Source: an uncultured Geobacteraceae bacterium (GTDB lineage Bacteria; Desulfobacterota; Desulfuromonadia; Geobacterales; Pseudopelobacteraceae). From it: a stretch of 56,654 nt of DNA. Within the stretch, counting starts at the first letter, position 1, and each line of letters opens with the position of its first letter. The notes under the pieces were generated by a model that saw nothing but the letters and a program-made list of their open reading frames with translations, was not told where the DNA came from and did not search any database. Both the position numbers and the translations under genes were made by a program. Below, piece after piece: positions 35,000 to 44,591 of this stretch. Where the stretch lies: contig CAIQWT010000019.1 of the NCBI GenBank assembly GCA_903875605.1, positions 1 to 56,654 of the forward strand. The letters run 5' to 3'.

Positions 35000-35027
35000 T
35001 TAATACCATTATATTTGCTCATGTCAA
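35000..35027 (-). promoter_or_regulatory. candidate sigma-70 promoter of the conduit operon
   Basis: Minus strand: TTGACA (plus coordinates 35022-35027), 16-bp spacer, TATTAA (35000-35005), about 130 bp upstream of the TTG start at 34869. The -35 is perfect, the -10 matches 4 of 6. Confidence 0.5.
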
Positions 35028-35615
35028 GCGAAGGAATAACATTTATTTCGGATTACGAATAATATTGTTACAATCGTGAAACGGTATACCGTATACGCAT
35101 GCAGGACGTTACCTGTCAATAGTTTTTTTGCGTGTTTTCCGATGTTAAGTACTCGTTAAATATATAGGATTCCCTATTAATTAAAACTTCGGGCCGGTAG
35201 TTTTATGCGTTTAATGACTAGTTTTTATGTAATGTCTGATGAAAAAGCATAAACTAAGCCAATGCTACTATAATTAATTACCATTAAATATTGCCGCCGA
35301 CGATCGCATGTGCGTCCGCTATTTTATTCAATATATGTGCCACACCCTCAAAATAAAAAATACAACATGATATTATTGAGTTATAACTACATGCAGCACA
35401 GTGCACCAGTCATAGCTTAAGTAACTTATGTTGACACAATATTAAGAATATCTCCAATACTGCTTTATTATCGGCCTGTTGAGCCCATATAGACAATATT
35501 TGCTCTGCAACTTTTGTCTTTGCTCTCTTGATTAGACTATCGCCATGTTTTCATTTGCAGAGAGACGACAACATTTAAAAACCGGATTAATGATATTTTG
35601 ACAACCTGGACAACA
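35028..35615. other. AT-rich divergent intergenic region
   Basis: This part of the 816-bp space between the conduit operon and the FmdB-type gene contains no reading frame that I can support. It is strongly AT-rich, unlike the flanking genes. One perfect 10-bp palindrome, CGGTATACCG (35082-35091), overlaps GTATACCGTATAC and lies about 55 bp upstream of the conduit promoter, a plausible operator. A TTCG-N5-CGAA dyad lies close to it (near 35047). Confidence 0.6.
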
Positions 35616-35645
35616 TTGACAAACAGGCCACGACATTACTATAGT
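35616..35645 (+). promoter_or_regulatory. candidate sigma-70 promoter of the fmdB-like gene
   Basis: TTGACA (35616-35621), 18-bp spacer, TATAGT (35640-35645), 40 bp before the ATG at 35686. Perfect -35 and 5 of 6 at the -10. Confidence 0.7.
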
Positions 35646-35685
35646 GTCAGCATACCATTTACACAGTCAGAGGAGTTTACACGTT

Positions 35686-35919
35686 ATGCCGATGTACGAA
35701 TATCGTTGCACTAGTTGCGACCACCAATTTGAAATGCGCCAAAAATTTTCTGATCCGCCTGCAAGTGAGTGTCCGCAGTGCGGCGAAGCAGTAGAGAAGA
35801 TGATATCTTCTACGGCTTTTAGCCTGAAAGGCGACGGTTGGTTTAATACCGGCTATTGCCCGAAAACTGAATCACCAAAACCGGCTGCGTGCAGCGGTTG
35901 TGCCTGCTCCGGGGCGTAA
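35686..35919 (+). CDS. FmdB-family zinc-ribbon protein
   Basis: 77 aa from the ATG at 35686; AGAGGAG lies about 10 bp upstream, and an earlier in-frame ATG at 35644 falls inside the promoter. Starts MPMYEYRCTSCDHQFE and has the second knuckle ECPQCGEAVEKM, so CxxC + CxxC binds one zinc. The tail contains AFSLKGDGWFNTGY, the usual FmdB ending, and a Cys-rich AACSGCACSGA. FmdB-like proteins are putative regulators of unknown target. The gene stands between a long AT-rich region and galU, 131 bp away. Confidence 0.88.
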   Translation: MPMYEYRCTSCDHQFEMRQKFSDPPASECPQCGEAVEKMISSTAFSLKGDGWFNTGYCPKTESPKPAACSGCACSGA

Positions 35920-36050
35920 AACAGATACATGGGACTCCGTATGGGCGCAACGATTGCGCCCTTGTCACAAAAACTGATTTATTCCCGTTCTTGAATTCAT
36001 GCGTTTATTCTATACTCCTGAACATTCTCCCTGTAATTCCGGAGCCTCTT

Positions 36051-36914
36051 ATGAAAGTAAAAAAAGCCGTTTTCCCGGTTGCCGGCCTCGGCACCCGCTT
36101 TCTTCCTGCTACAAAATCATCGCCCAAAGAAATGCTGCCGCTGATTGACAAGCCGCTGGTGCAGTATGTCGTTGAAGAGGCGGTGGCTTCCGGTATTGAG
36201 CAGATTCTCTTTGTGACCGGGCGAGGCAAGCACAATATTGAGGATCACTTCGATATCTCCGTGGAACTTGAGGCACATCTTTACGACAAGGGGAAAGATA
36301 GCGAGCTGTCTCGTGTGCGTGAAATCGCCGAGATGGTAAATATTTTTTATGTCCGCCAGCGACAGGCTATGGGCCTGGGGCACGCCATACTATGTGCCAG
36401 GGATTTTGTTGGCGACGAGCCATTTGCTGTTTTACTTGGTGATGACATAGTCGATGGTGACCGCCCCTGCCTTGGGCAGCTGCTGGATGTATTCAATTTA
36501 CAGGGAAGGTCGGTGCTGGCGTTGGAAAAAGTACCGATGGAAAACATCTCTTCGTACGGGTGTGTTGCCGCTGATCGTGTCGGTGAGCGAACCTTCCGGA
36601 TAACTGATATGGTTGAAAAACCGTCCCGTGACGAAGCTCCCTCAGATATGGCTATTATCGGCCGCTATGTATTGACACCCCGGATTTTTGACATTCTCCA
36701 AAATCAGGTTCCGGGAAAGGGGGGGGAAATTCAATTGACTGATGCCATCCTGACCCTGTCGAAAGAAGAGGCGGTGTACGGATGTTTATTTGAGGGATTC
36801 CGACATGATTGCGGAGACAAGCTCGGCTTTTTGAAGGCTACGGTTGATATGGCGCTCAAGAGGAAGGAATTCAGCGCGGAATTTGAAGCATATCTGCGGC
36901 AGCGGCTGGGGTAA
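36051..36914 (+). CDS. galU: UTP-glucose-1-phosphate uridylyltransferase
   Basis: 287 aa from ATG 36051, with GGAG upstream. N-terminal nucleotide-binding motif FPVAGLGTRFLPATKSSPKEM, then PLIDKPLVQYVVEEA, the family motif FVTGRGKHNIEDHFD, the metal-binding LLGDDIVDG and MVEKPSRDEAPSDMAIIGRYVL, and finally GGEIQLTDAI and HDCGDKLGFLKA. All are standard GalU landmarks. It makes UDP-glucose from UTP and glucose-1-phosphate for LPS and exopolysaccharide synthesis. Length is typical. A strong bidirectional terminator follows within 20 bp. Confidence 0.96.
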   Translation: MKVKKAVFPVAGLGTRFLPATKSSPKEMLPLIDKPLVQYVVEEAVASGIEQILFVTGRGKHNIEDHFDISVELEAHLYDKGKDSELSRVREIAEMVNIFYVRQRQAMGLGHAILCARDFVGDEPFAVLLGDDIVDGDRPCLGQLLDVFNLQGRSVLALEKVPMENISSYGCVAADRVGERTFRITDMVEKPSRDEAPSDMAIIGRYVLTPRIFDILQNQVPGKGGEIQLTDAILTLSKEEAVYGCLFEGFRHDCGDKLGFLKATVDMALKRKEFSAEFEAYLRQRLG

Positions 36915-36932
36915 ATAGTTAAAGTAGATTAC

Positions 36933-36974
36933 ACAAACAAAAGGCGACCTGCTATAAGGTCGCCTTTTGTTTGT
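36933..36974. terminator. strong bidirectional terminator after galU
   Basis: Perfect 18-bp arms (ACAAACAAAAGGCGACCT and its complement) around a 6-nt loop GCTATA. The core AGGCGACCT/AGGTCGCCT is flanked by A-rich and TTTTGTTTGT sequence, giving a T-rich tail on both strands. It ends galU and can also serve the convergent gene at 37071. Confidence 0.88.
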
Positions 36975-36977
36975 CCG

Positions 36978-37006
36978 TAGGGGCGAGTCGGTAACTCGCC
37001 CTCCCC
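36978..37006. repeat. GTAGGGGCGA-type palindromic repeat
   Basis: GGGCGAGT (36981-36988) and ACTCGCCC (36994-37001) around a CGGTA loop, preceded by GTAG. A similar string (GTAGGGGCGA...TCGCCCC) lies upstream of ahcY at 46016-46042, which suggests a dispersed palindromic family. Confidence 0.6.
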
Positions 37007-37070
37007 TGACTCTGATGCTGACAGTATGCTTACGATTGAAATCGGTCGTTCTACGTGACCGCCAATACTG

Positions 37071-37457
37071 CTAATTCCCTGCAACAGCCTTTGAGGTATC
37101 TCTTTTCGGCTCCCAGCCCTGCCATACATATTCCGGGTCAATCATCGGGTCATAATATCCGGGTTGCGGAACCATGCAGAAAATGGTTTCCGCCATCCCG
37201 ATTACCCCGCGATAAAAAGTCATTCCCACACCCTTGATCGGACCGATAATATAACCGACAGAACCCATCTCACGTCCGGTAATGATAGTCTGCTTCGGCA
37301 ATTCAACAATACTTGTAACCGTATTGGTTATACCTCTCACAAACTTGACTGCCATTTTCTCCGCAATCATTTCCGGCTGTTGATCTGCTCTCACCATACT
37401 TGGATCAAAACCGGCAAAAACAGTTATTAATGCTGAGAGTAACAGAACTTTTTTCAT
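37071..37457 (-). CDS. TIGR04073-like secreted protein
   Basis: 128 aa. Signal peptide (VLLLSALITVFAGFDPSMVRA); AAAGGAG precedes the ATG. The mature part carries KFVRGITNTVTSIVELPKQTI, GPIKGVGMTFYRGVIGMAETIF and a Pro/Tyr-rich tail (MVPQPGYYDPMIDPEYVWQG), the layout of the TIGR04073 'exosortase system-associated' proteins. No exosortase or PEP-CTERM protein is visible in the window. Function unknown. It is isolated between a terminator and the family-B polymerase gene. Confidence 0.72.
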   Translation of the reverse strand: MKKVLLLSALITVFAGFDPSMVRADQQPEMIAEKMAVKFVRGITNTVTSIVELPKQTIITGREMGSVGYIIGPIKGVGMTFYRGVIGMAETIFCMVPQPGYYDPMIDPEYVWQGWEPKRDTSKAVAGN

Positions 37458-37575
37458 TCAGTCTCCTTTTGATTCTTCACGCGGGGTAAAATAAACCCTT
37501 CATTCTGGCGGAGAACTAACCCCGCTCAACTACTTTAAAAGACGTTTACCATAAAGAGGCAGCTCGTGCAAGCGA

Positions 37576-39831
37576 TCACAGGTCAAAGAGAGTGGGCTCT
37601 TTCGGCAGAAACGGTTCAAAGCGTTTTTGTGTATGGCGCAGCTTTTCGATGTAATAGTTAATATTGATGTCAGGATGCCCCGGATCAAACGCACTCACCG
37701 GTCGGCACTGTTCATAAGCGGTGGCATCTTTGCAGGAACCGCTGACATAGTAACTAACGTGGTCACCGGCACGATATGGCCTCCCCGACGCTATAGCAAC
37801 TTCAAAAGCGGCCGAATGATTGCGTGTGCCGGCGCGGATTTTTTCACGATAGTTCTCTGGCGAATCATTAAGTGTTTCGCTGCGGGCTATCCAGGCAACA
37901 TCCAGTCCCCTCGAACGTAGCCGGACAACATACCCGCTGTATAACCGCTCCACCTCGGCAGATTTTCCTGCCAGCAGAAGTCCGATGACATCCCTCATGA
38001 ATTCCCGCAAAAAAGGCTCTAAACCACGTGAACGAAGCCCGCTCCCCTTGATTATGATCCTGCCGGCATAATCCTGTAGAGCATAATTTTTTGTTTTGTA
38101 TGCAAACATCGAACGATAGCGCCCATCCAGTTCGACTTCGATACCTTCAGGCAGTTTTTCGGAAATGCCCTGTACAGCCGCCTGTTCCGCTTCTTCGGTA
38201 TTACAGCTATTCGCCGGTTTGAAATAGATTCCGTCTGTATCCACTTCTACCGGCACTGCTCCATCAGAGACCAGCAGCCCGAGCATATTCCTGATCGTGA
38301 CCCGCCCCAGACGGGTGACTTCAGCGGCGGTAGCCGGATCAGAAAAGTTGTGCCGTGCCGCACCAAGATAACCGTAAAACGAGTTTATTAACACTTTGAA
38401 CACCTGCTGCAGCGCATCATAATAGTGCCGGTCAGCATCTTCAAGAGATTCACGCGCCAACTGCTTGGCGGCCAGTCGAAAACGCCGTAACTCGGCCAGC
38501 ATCGGCAGAAAAAGGCCCAGTCGGTCATTAGCCGGGGCAAGCCGATAGGTCAGCATCAGTGACGGATAGAGTGACGCCACGTCACAATGGACTACCGGGC
38601 CGATAATACCCTGAAAAGAGGATTCCGTGTAACCCCCTTCGAATGGGGCGACAGCAGCGGTACGGACAGGAATAGCATGGCCGCGGTGGAGATATTCGCG
38701 CAAAAACAGAGTATTTATACGGGTTGCGTTGCCGCGGATGACGCAGTTCTGAAAAGAGTAGGGGAAAATACGGCTCTGTAGAAACCAGGGGTAGCCGAGT
38801 AGCCGGAATAGGGAGAGTGTTTCACTGGCATCATCCAGATTATAGCGGTAGAGCTGCTCCGGATCATTTTGAAACGTGGCTGAAATATCTTCGCCAGCAA
38901 TATAGGTGCGCTCTGCGGATGCTATGCCGAAGTGCCTTGCAACAGTTTTTAGCCCGTGGCTTTCCAGGTTACGCCCGGCAACGTCATACAGTTGTACCAG
39001 AAAGTAGGTATCAATAATGTGCCGGCCATAGAGGTCCCAGCGCGGGTATTCAAGAGTCTTTTCAGCCAGATTCCAGCGGGCACGCGGGGTAATCTGCGGT
39101 TCAGAACCGTTGCGCCCCCAGTTCAGGCGAATTGCATGACGCTGCGCACGCTTACTGATGTAATCAAGATCAAAACGGAAGATATTGTGTCCGGTGATAA
39201 CATCCGGGTCACAGCTTAATATCGCAGCGTTCAGCGCCTTCAGCAGCTCCGGTTCTGTCATCCGGTCGCCGCGAAGTACAATATCATCGCCATGAGAATT
39301 TTTTAGCGCTATGGATATGATCCGGTCTTCCAGTCGCTCCGGATTCGAAAAGCCATAACCATCGGCGCACGCGGTTTCGATGTCGAGAGCCATGCAATGA
39401 AGTTCTGAAAACTCCATCCCCTTAAAGAGCGTGGTACCGCTGGCAAGCATGTATTGGTGGGAAAGATCCGGCAGGAAAAGATAGGGCGCATCGGCAGAGG
39501 AATAAGGTTTGCCGCTTTTTGTCGCCAGAAAATCACGGGCGATGAGACATTCATTCCAGGAATCAAATAACAACTGGCAGCGAAAGAAATCGTCTCCAGT
39601 CAATTGCCGTACAGCGCACGGCACCCGGCAACCAGAGATAATACCCGGGTCATTGACCAGAATGAACGGTTGAAACGGTTCGTCCAGAAAATGCACTCGA
39701 CCGGCCATTCTGAAAAAAAGCCGGATAAAGTGCCCGATCGACTCCACCGCGATGATGCCGGTTCGTTCGTCACGCCCGAATAACAGCGGGTTATGTTCGA
39801 TTGAGCGTGTTGGCATAGGGAAAAGAATCAA
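37576..39831 (-). CDS. family-B DNA polymerase (PolB/DNA polymerase II type)
   Basis: 751 aa. The start may be TTG 39831 (GGAGGGG next to it) or ATG 39816. The N-terminal exonuclease domain has Exo I ALDIETA (about 147), Exo II ITGHNIFRFDLDYI and Exo III YNLDDASETLSL. The polymerase domain has motif A CDVASLYPSLMLTY (about 418), motif B QVFKVLINSFYGYLGAARH (about 480) and motif C VEVDTDGIYFKP (about 532), with catalytic aspartates in motifs A and C. All catalytic residues are present, so it should be an active proofreading repair polymerase. The length matches the compact bacterial Pol II group. It is monocistronic and separated from metK by a repeat. Confidence 0.92.
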   Translation of the reverse strand: MILFPMPTRSIEHNPLLFGRDERTGIIAVESIGHFIRLFFRMAGRVHFLDEPFQPFILVNDPGIISGCRVPCAVRQLTGDDFFRCQLLFDSWNECLIARDFLATKSGKPYSSADAPYLFLPDLSHQYMLASGTTLFKGMEFSELHCMALDIETACADGYGFSNPERLEDRIISIALKNSHGDDIVLRGDRMTEPELLKALNAAILSCDPDVITGHNIFRFDLDYISKRAQRHAIRLNWGRNGSEPQITPRARWNLAEKTLEYPRWDLYGRHIIDTYFLVQLYDVAGRNLESHGLKTVARHFGIASAERTYIAGEDISATFQNDPEQLYRYNLDDASETLSLFRLLGYPWFLQSRIFPYSFQNCVIRGNATRINTLFLREYLHRGHAIPVRTAAVAPFEGGYTESSFQGIIGPVVHCDVASLYPSLMLTYRLAPANDRLGLFLPMLAELRRFRLAAKQLARESLEDADRHYYDALQQVFKVLINSFYGYLGAARHNFSDPATAAEVTRLGRVTIRNMLGLLVSDGAVPVEVDTDGIYFKPANSCNTEEAEQAAVQGISEKLPEGIEVELDGRYRSMFAYKTKNYALQDYAGRIIIKGSGLRSRGLEPFLREFMRDVIGLLLAGKSAEVERLYSGYVVRLRSRGLDVAWIARSETLNDSPENYREKIRAGTRNHSAAFEVAIASGRPYRAGDHVSYYVSGSCKDATAYEQCRPVSAFDPGHPDININYYIEKLRHTQKRFEPFLPKEPTLFDL

Positions 39832-39904
39832 CCCCTCCCCGCTCCCTTTATCGGGGGAGTGCTTTTAAGCATCCCCCCGTTAAGGGGGGATAGAGGGGGT
39901 TGGT
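39829..39904. repeat. GC-rich interspersed palindromic repeat
   Basis: Nested inverted arms: outer ACCCCTC.../GAGGGGGT and inner CTCCC...GGGAG and CCCCCCGTTAAGGGGGG (about 39870-39888). Same AACCCCTCC/GGAGGGGTT theme as the repeat at 44520-44558. It fills the gap between metK and the polymerase and may act as a terminator on either strand. Confidence 0.6.
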
Positions 39905-39924
39905 TTGAATCTTACTGAGGCTTT

Positions 39925-41091
<1,167 letters not shown>

Positions 41092-41144
41092 GACGGTAAA
41101 CTCCTCTGTTATATTTGATTTTCCTACAAGATTACTTTTTTTGA

Positions 41145-41179
41145 GCGATAAAAATATCGCCCGTCTGCTGATAAGTCAA
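41145..41179 (-). promoter_or_regulatory. candidate metK promoter with overlapping dyad
   Basis: Minus strand TTGACT (plus 41174-41179), 17-bp spacer, TATTTT (41151-41156). The perfect dyad GCGATA-N4-TATCGC (41145-41160) spans the -10, so a repressor binding there would block metK. Whether the SahR-like protein is that repressor is unknown. Confidence 0.5.
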
Positions 41180-41270
41180 GTGAAGATGAAAAAGTTCATA
41201 TTCTGTTTGACTTCGTGACGACGAATTAGGCAGTATGTCCTTATTAGATAACGCTTCTAAGGCGGTTACC

Positions 41271-41786
41271 ATGCCAAAAGGTATCCTTTTCTCTCTGGCC
41301 TTTCTTGTCTGTACAATGATTTATTCTACGGCATCTGCTGCCGCTAAACGGCCACCTGAAGTCTGGAATTATTATCATTTTGATGGCGTAGCCTTCACCT
41401 CCGGTTCAGCTGTTGATGGCAGCGCTTTTATAGCGGTGCGGGAAAAAACGCGCCCGGTGGTACTGACAATTGAGACGTCGCCAAGCGAGTCGACCCCAAT
41501 TCCGGAAGGGTCTGGTGTTATTGCCGGGATCTGCTACCTGCAAAGTACCGGCGGTAAACTCGGCAGCGGCAGCGGTTTTAAATCCTACCCGCGTGTGCCG
41601 CTCCTGATATCCACTGCAGGCAAACCATTTGTAACTGTTCAGACTGATGACCTCGGCTATTTCGTAGTGGTTCTGCCGGCAGCAACATATACTGTCGGCA
41701 GTGGACCGGCCACAGCCGAAATCAGCGTCGAACCGGGCATAACAACTCTTGTCCCATTACGTGTCGGCAAAAGGATGGCTGATTGA
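41271..41786 (+). CDS. secreted protein, carboxypeptidase-regulatory-like fold
   Basis: About 171 aa from ATG 41271, preferred because a clean signal peptide ([23 protein letters not shown]) begins there; an ATG at 41235 gives a 12-residue extension. The mature part is beta-rich: [55 protein letters not shown] and [16 protein letters not shown], similar to the transthyretin-like domains that carry surface proteins. The stop overlaps the ATG of the metalloprotease gene, so the two are likely co-expressed and may act together at the cell surface. Family not firmly recognised. Confidence 0.6.
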   Translation: MPKGILFSLAFLVCTMIYSTASAAAKRPPEVWNYYHFDGVAFTSGSAVDGSAFIAVREKTRPVVLTIETSPSESTPIPEGSGVIAGICYLQSTGGKLGSGSGFKSYPRVPLLISTAGKPFVTVQTDDLGYFVVVLPAATYTVGSGPATAEISVEPGITTLVPLRVGKRMAD

Positions 41787-43591
41787 TGAACTGTTTTTCC
41801 ACTCGAATTTCTCTCATTTTAGTTGCACTGATTCTCTTTTCCACATCTGTATTTGCCGGACCTCTTGATGATTATTACCTGCAGCAGTTCGACGAGTCAA
41901 AAAGTGTTCAGCTTCAGAAAGCGGTACTGTCGCTTCCAACGGATGTCCAAGAAGCTGCGCGCTGCGGCATGCCGCTTAAGCATGGTTTAAAGCGCGACTG
42001 GAAACTACTGGAATTGTCCACACAGAAGGTTCTGGCAAAACAACTTGCTTTGCCGGTTCTCAGTGGCACCGAACAAACAATCGTCTCACCATCCGGCAGA
42101 TTCAAAATCCACTATACTGTTACAGGTGCTGATGCAGTACCCTCGCTGGCCTGGGTACAGACTGTTGCCCAGACATTTGATGATGTAGCCGTATCCTACA
42201 TTGCCTTACATTGGCAACTTGCTCCTACAAACAGCAACTCGGCGTATGACGTTTATCTGGAAGATCTTGCTCCGCAACGATATTACGGCGTTACAAATAG
42301 CGATCTGGCCGTTTCAACGCCAAGCCGGCAGAACGCCTATACCAGCTGGATTGAGTTGGACAATAATTTCACCGATTCCATCTATAGAAACTATACTCCG
42401 CTACAAAGCCTGCAGATCACCGCCGCTCATGAATATCACCACGCAATTCAGTACGGCTATTCCTACTATTTTGACATCTGGTATGCGGAAGCAACCTCCA
42501 CCTGGATGGAGGATGAGCTGTATGATGGTGTCAACCAACTGTACAGCTATATCCCTACCTGGTTTTCTCAGAGCACATTGTCACTGGATATTTCAGAGAG
42601 CACGACAACAGGCGGAGGTTACGGCCGCTGGATTTTCAATCGTTATCTAGCGGAAAAACATACCCCGGCTATGATTCGCAGTGCCTGGGAAAAACTGGCC
42701 GACATCTCCAGCCCCGGTGGCAGTGATATCCCCATGACTCCGGTGCTTGACAGCCTGCTATCTTCAACTTATGCCACTTCACTAAGCACTGATTTTATGG
42801 GATTTGCCAGGCAAGTCTACATGCGGAACTGGATAACCCACCTTGCAGAGACTGATAAAATACATGTCTATTCGCCTGATGCCACGTATGTATCGTATCC
42901 GGTTAATGGCACCGTCAGCACCCCATCACCTTCGGTGACTTTGCCTCATTACTCGTTTGCCTATTACAAATTTGCTCCATCTTCAAGTGTACCTGCCTTG
43001 ACAATTACGATAGCAAAGAGCAGTGGCATCCAGACCGCCGTTTTTAGAAAGAGTTCTGGTGTTATTACTGAAATCATTTCCACTAACGGTGGTAATTCTT
43101 ACACCGATAACTCCTTCAGCAACGCTGATGAAGTGGTGCTGCTGATTGCCAATATCACCAGCAACTATGAGAGCGCTAACGCCAACTTTAGCACTGACGG
43201 GACAACATTAGCTGTAACGGCAATGCCCACCGTGAGCGGCAGTGCTGCAACCTGCTTCATCGCCACCGCCGCGTACGGCAGTTATCTTCATCCGCAGGTG
43301 CAGCTGCTGCGTAATTTCCGGGACGATTATCTACTGACTAATGCTCCGGGTCGGGCTTTCGTGGCACTCTACTATCGCTGCAGTCCGCCGCTGGCCGATT
43401 TTATTGCCCGCCATCCGTACCTGCGGGCAGTGACCAGACTGGCGCTGACGCCGCTGGTAACAGCTATTGTTCATCCTCTTCTCGCACTTTTTTCTCTGTT
43501 ACTTTTCGGCTGTACAGTGTTGTTACTAAGATTACAGCGCAGAAAAGCAGCAAGTTTAAATGCAACTCGATACATTGTTCGTGACATCTAA
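41786..43591 (+). CDS. MXAN_6640-like metalloprotease with CFI-CTERM tail
   Basis: 601 aa from ATG 41786 (a TTG at 41783 is less likely; AAGGA lies upstream). Signal peptide [19 protein letters not shown] putative zinc site [10 protein letters not shown] (HExxH, about residue 214) is followed by [17 protein letters not shown], a downstream Glu acting as third ligand in this family. The C-terminal part (about residue 490 on) has the CFI box [24 protein letters not shown], then a TM segment and a basic tail (RLQRRKAAS), the layout of a C-terminal surface-sorting signal. Predicted secreted, surface-anchored protease. Confidence 0.8.
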   Translation: MNCFSTRISLILVALILFSTSVFAGPLDDYYLQQFDESKSVQLQKAVLSLPTDVQEAARCGMPLKHGLKRDWKLLELSTQKVLAKQLALPVLSGTEQTIVSPSGRFKIHYTVTGADAVPSLAWVQTVAQTFDDVAVSYIALHWQLAPTNSNSAYDVYLEDLAPQRYYGVTNSDLAVSTPSRQNAYTSWIELDNNFTDSIYRNYTPLQSLQITAAHEYHHAIQYGYSYYFDIWYAEATSTWMEDELYDGVNQLYSYIPTWFSQSTLSLDISESTTTGGGYGRWIFNRYLAEKHTPAMIRSAWEKLADISSPGGSDIPMTPVLDSLLSSTYATSLSTDFMGFARQVYMRNWITHLAETDKIHVYSPDATYVSYPVNGTVSTPSPSVTLPHYSFAYYKFAPSSSVPALTITIAKSSGIQTAVFRKSSGVITEIISTNGGNSYTDNSFSNADEVVLLIANITSNYESANANFSTDGTTLAVTAMPTVSGSAATCFIATAAYGSYLHPQVQLLRNFRDDYLLTNAPGRAFVALYYRCSPPLADFIARHPYLRAVTRLALTPLVTAIVHPLLALFSLLLFGCTVLLLRLQRRKAASLNATRYIVRDI

Positions 43592-43613
43592 TTCCGCTTG
43601 AGAAAGAGACCTT

Positions 43614-44228
43614 ATGCAAACCATATTCAAAAGAGTACTGTTCTCCTGTTTATGTATTTTACCAACTATAACTTTTGCCGCTGACAACGTACCTGAGGTA
43701 AAACAGGCACTCCCACTGCAAAGCACGGCGCCGGTTGAGACTGCTTCAAAACCGTTGACAGCTGTTCAAGGCGCCCGTATCGGCTATGTGGATATCGTTC
43801 GCATCGGTAGCGAGTCAGAGCGCGGCAAAGTACTCAAAACCATGCTGACTGCAAGTAAAGATAAATTCCAGGTCAAAATAGACAGCAGGAAGAAACAGCT
43901 GGAAAAAGTGAAAGCATCCATTGAAGCTAAAATTGCCACGATGACGCCTCCGCAACGTGAAGCCAAATCAAAGGAATTCCAGAAAAAGCTGGAAGAACTA
44001 CAAAAGTTTGCCCATACGTCTGAAGAGGAATTTTTTACTCTTCAGAATAGAGAAACCAAAGCGCTTTACGAGGCTATTGAACAATCCTCCGTTGAACATG
44101 GTAAGGCTAACGGTTTTGCCGTCATCGTAGTCAAAAAAGAGTTGCTCTATGTTGGCAACGCTGTTGACGCGCAGGATGTCACTGATGTTATTATCAAAGC
44201 GTTGAATCAAGCTTCTCAGAAGAAGTAG
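43614..44228 (+). CDS. OmpH/Skp-family periplasmic chaperone
   Basis: 204 aa. Signal peptide (VLFSCLCILPTITFA). The mature part begins near GARIGYVDIVRIGSESERGK, with the Skp start motif (IGYVD then S.RGK), followed by a long helical coiled-coil (KFQVKIDSRKKQLEKVKASIEAKI... REAKSKEFQKKLEELQK), and ends with the beta strand NGFAVIVVKKELLYVG. Skp shields outer-membrane proteins in the periplasm. About 22 bp after the metalloprotease gene, on the same strand. The 3' end overlaps the converging YkgJ-type gene by 35 bp. Confidence 0.85.
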   Translation: MQTIFKRVLFSCLCILPTITFAADNVPEVKQALPLQSTAPVETASKPLTAVQGARIGYVDIVRIGSESERGKVLKTMLTASKDKFQVKIDSRKKQLEKVKASIEAKIATMTPPQREAKSKEFQKKLEELQKFAHTSEEEFFTLQNRETKALYEAIEQSSVEHGKANGFAVIVVKKELLYVGNAVDAQDVTDVIIKALNQASQKK

Positions 44229-44493
44229 CAACGGGGCACGTTAACCGCTCCCACTCTGCTAATCGTTCCAATGCCTCAGCACTATTTATTCCGCACATCT
44301 CCCCGCTCGGGCGTAGACTCCGGCAGACAGACGGGCGTTTCTCATTGTCAAAGAGCTGGCAGCGATTGTCGGCTGTCAATTGGATGCAGCGAAATCCCGC
44401 AGGCTTTCCGGACGGCATTCCCGGAATAGGCGAAGATATTGATGGTGCAATACAGCAGGCGGCACACCCTACTCTACACTCCATAAGAAGCAT
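44194..44493 (-). CDS. YkgJ-family cysteine-cluster protein
   Basis: About 99 aa from the ATG at 44493, preferred because GAGAGGGG lies just upstream; an alternative ATG at 44484 gives MECRVGCAACC. The sequence begins with the conserved CRVGCAACC cluster and the family string PSISSPIPGMPSGKPAG, continues RCIQLTADNRCQLF and ends with CRSLRPSGEMCG and a late Cys. This pattern (several CxxC/CxxCC groups) is typical of YkgJ-type proteins that probably bind Fe or Zn. Function unknown. The 3' end overlaps the converging OmpH gene by 35 bp. Confidence 0.88.
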   Translation of the reverse strand: MLLMECRVGCAACCIAPSISSPIPGMPSGKPAGFRCIQLTADNRCQLFDNEKRPSVCRSLRPSGEMCGINSAEALERLAEWERLTCPVATSSEKLDSTL

Positions 44494-44519
44494 TTCCCCT
44501 CTCACACGCAATCTTACCA

Positions 44520-44558
44520 CCCCCCTAACCCCTCCTCAATGAGGAGGGGTTAGGGGGG
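44520..44558. repeat. perfect 19-bp inverted repeat (GC-rich interspersed)
   Basis: CCCCCCTAACCCCTCCTCA (44520-44538), one base, and the exact reverse complement (44540-44558). Same AACCCCTCC theme as at 39829-39904. It lies after the ahcY stop and near the YkgJ start, so it can end ahcY transcription. Confidence 0.8.
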
Positions 44559-44591
44559 GTCAAAACCTCTGGTTCATGGGTGGTAGTCTGC

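Noticed and set aside
41092-41270. SAM riboswitch before metK
   Set aside because: No leader-scale SAM-I-like helices or terminator/antiterminator were seen; the gap is too short and holds a plain promoter with a dyad.
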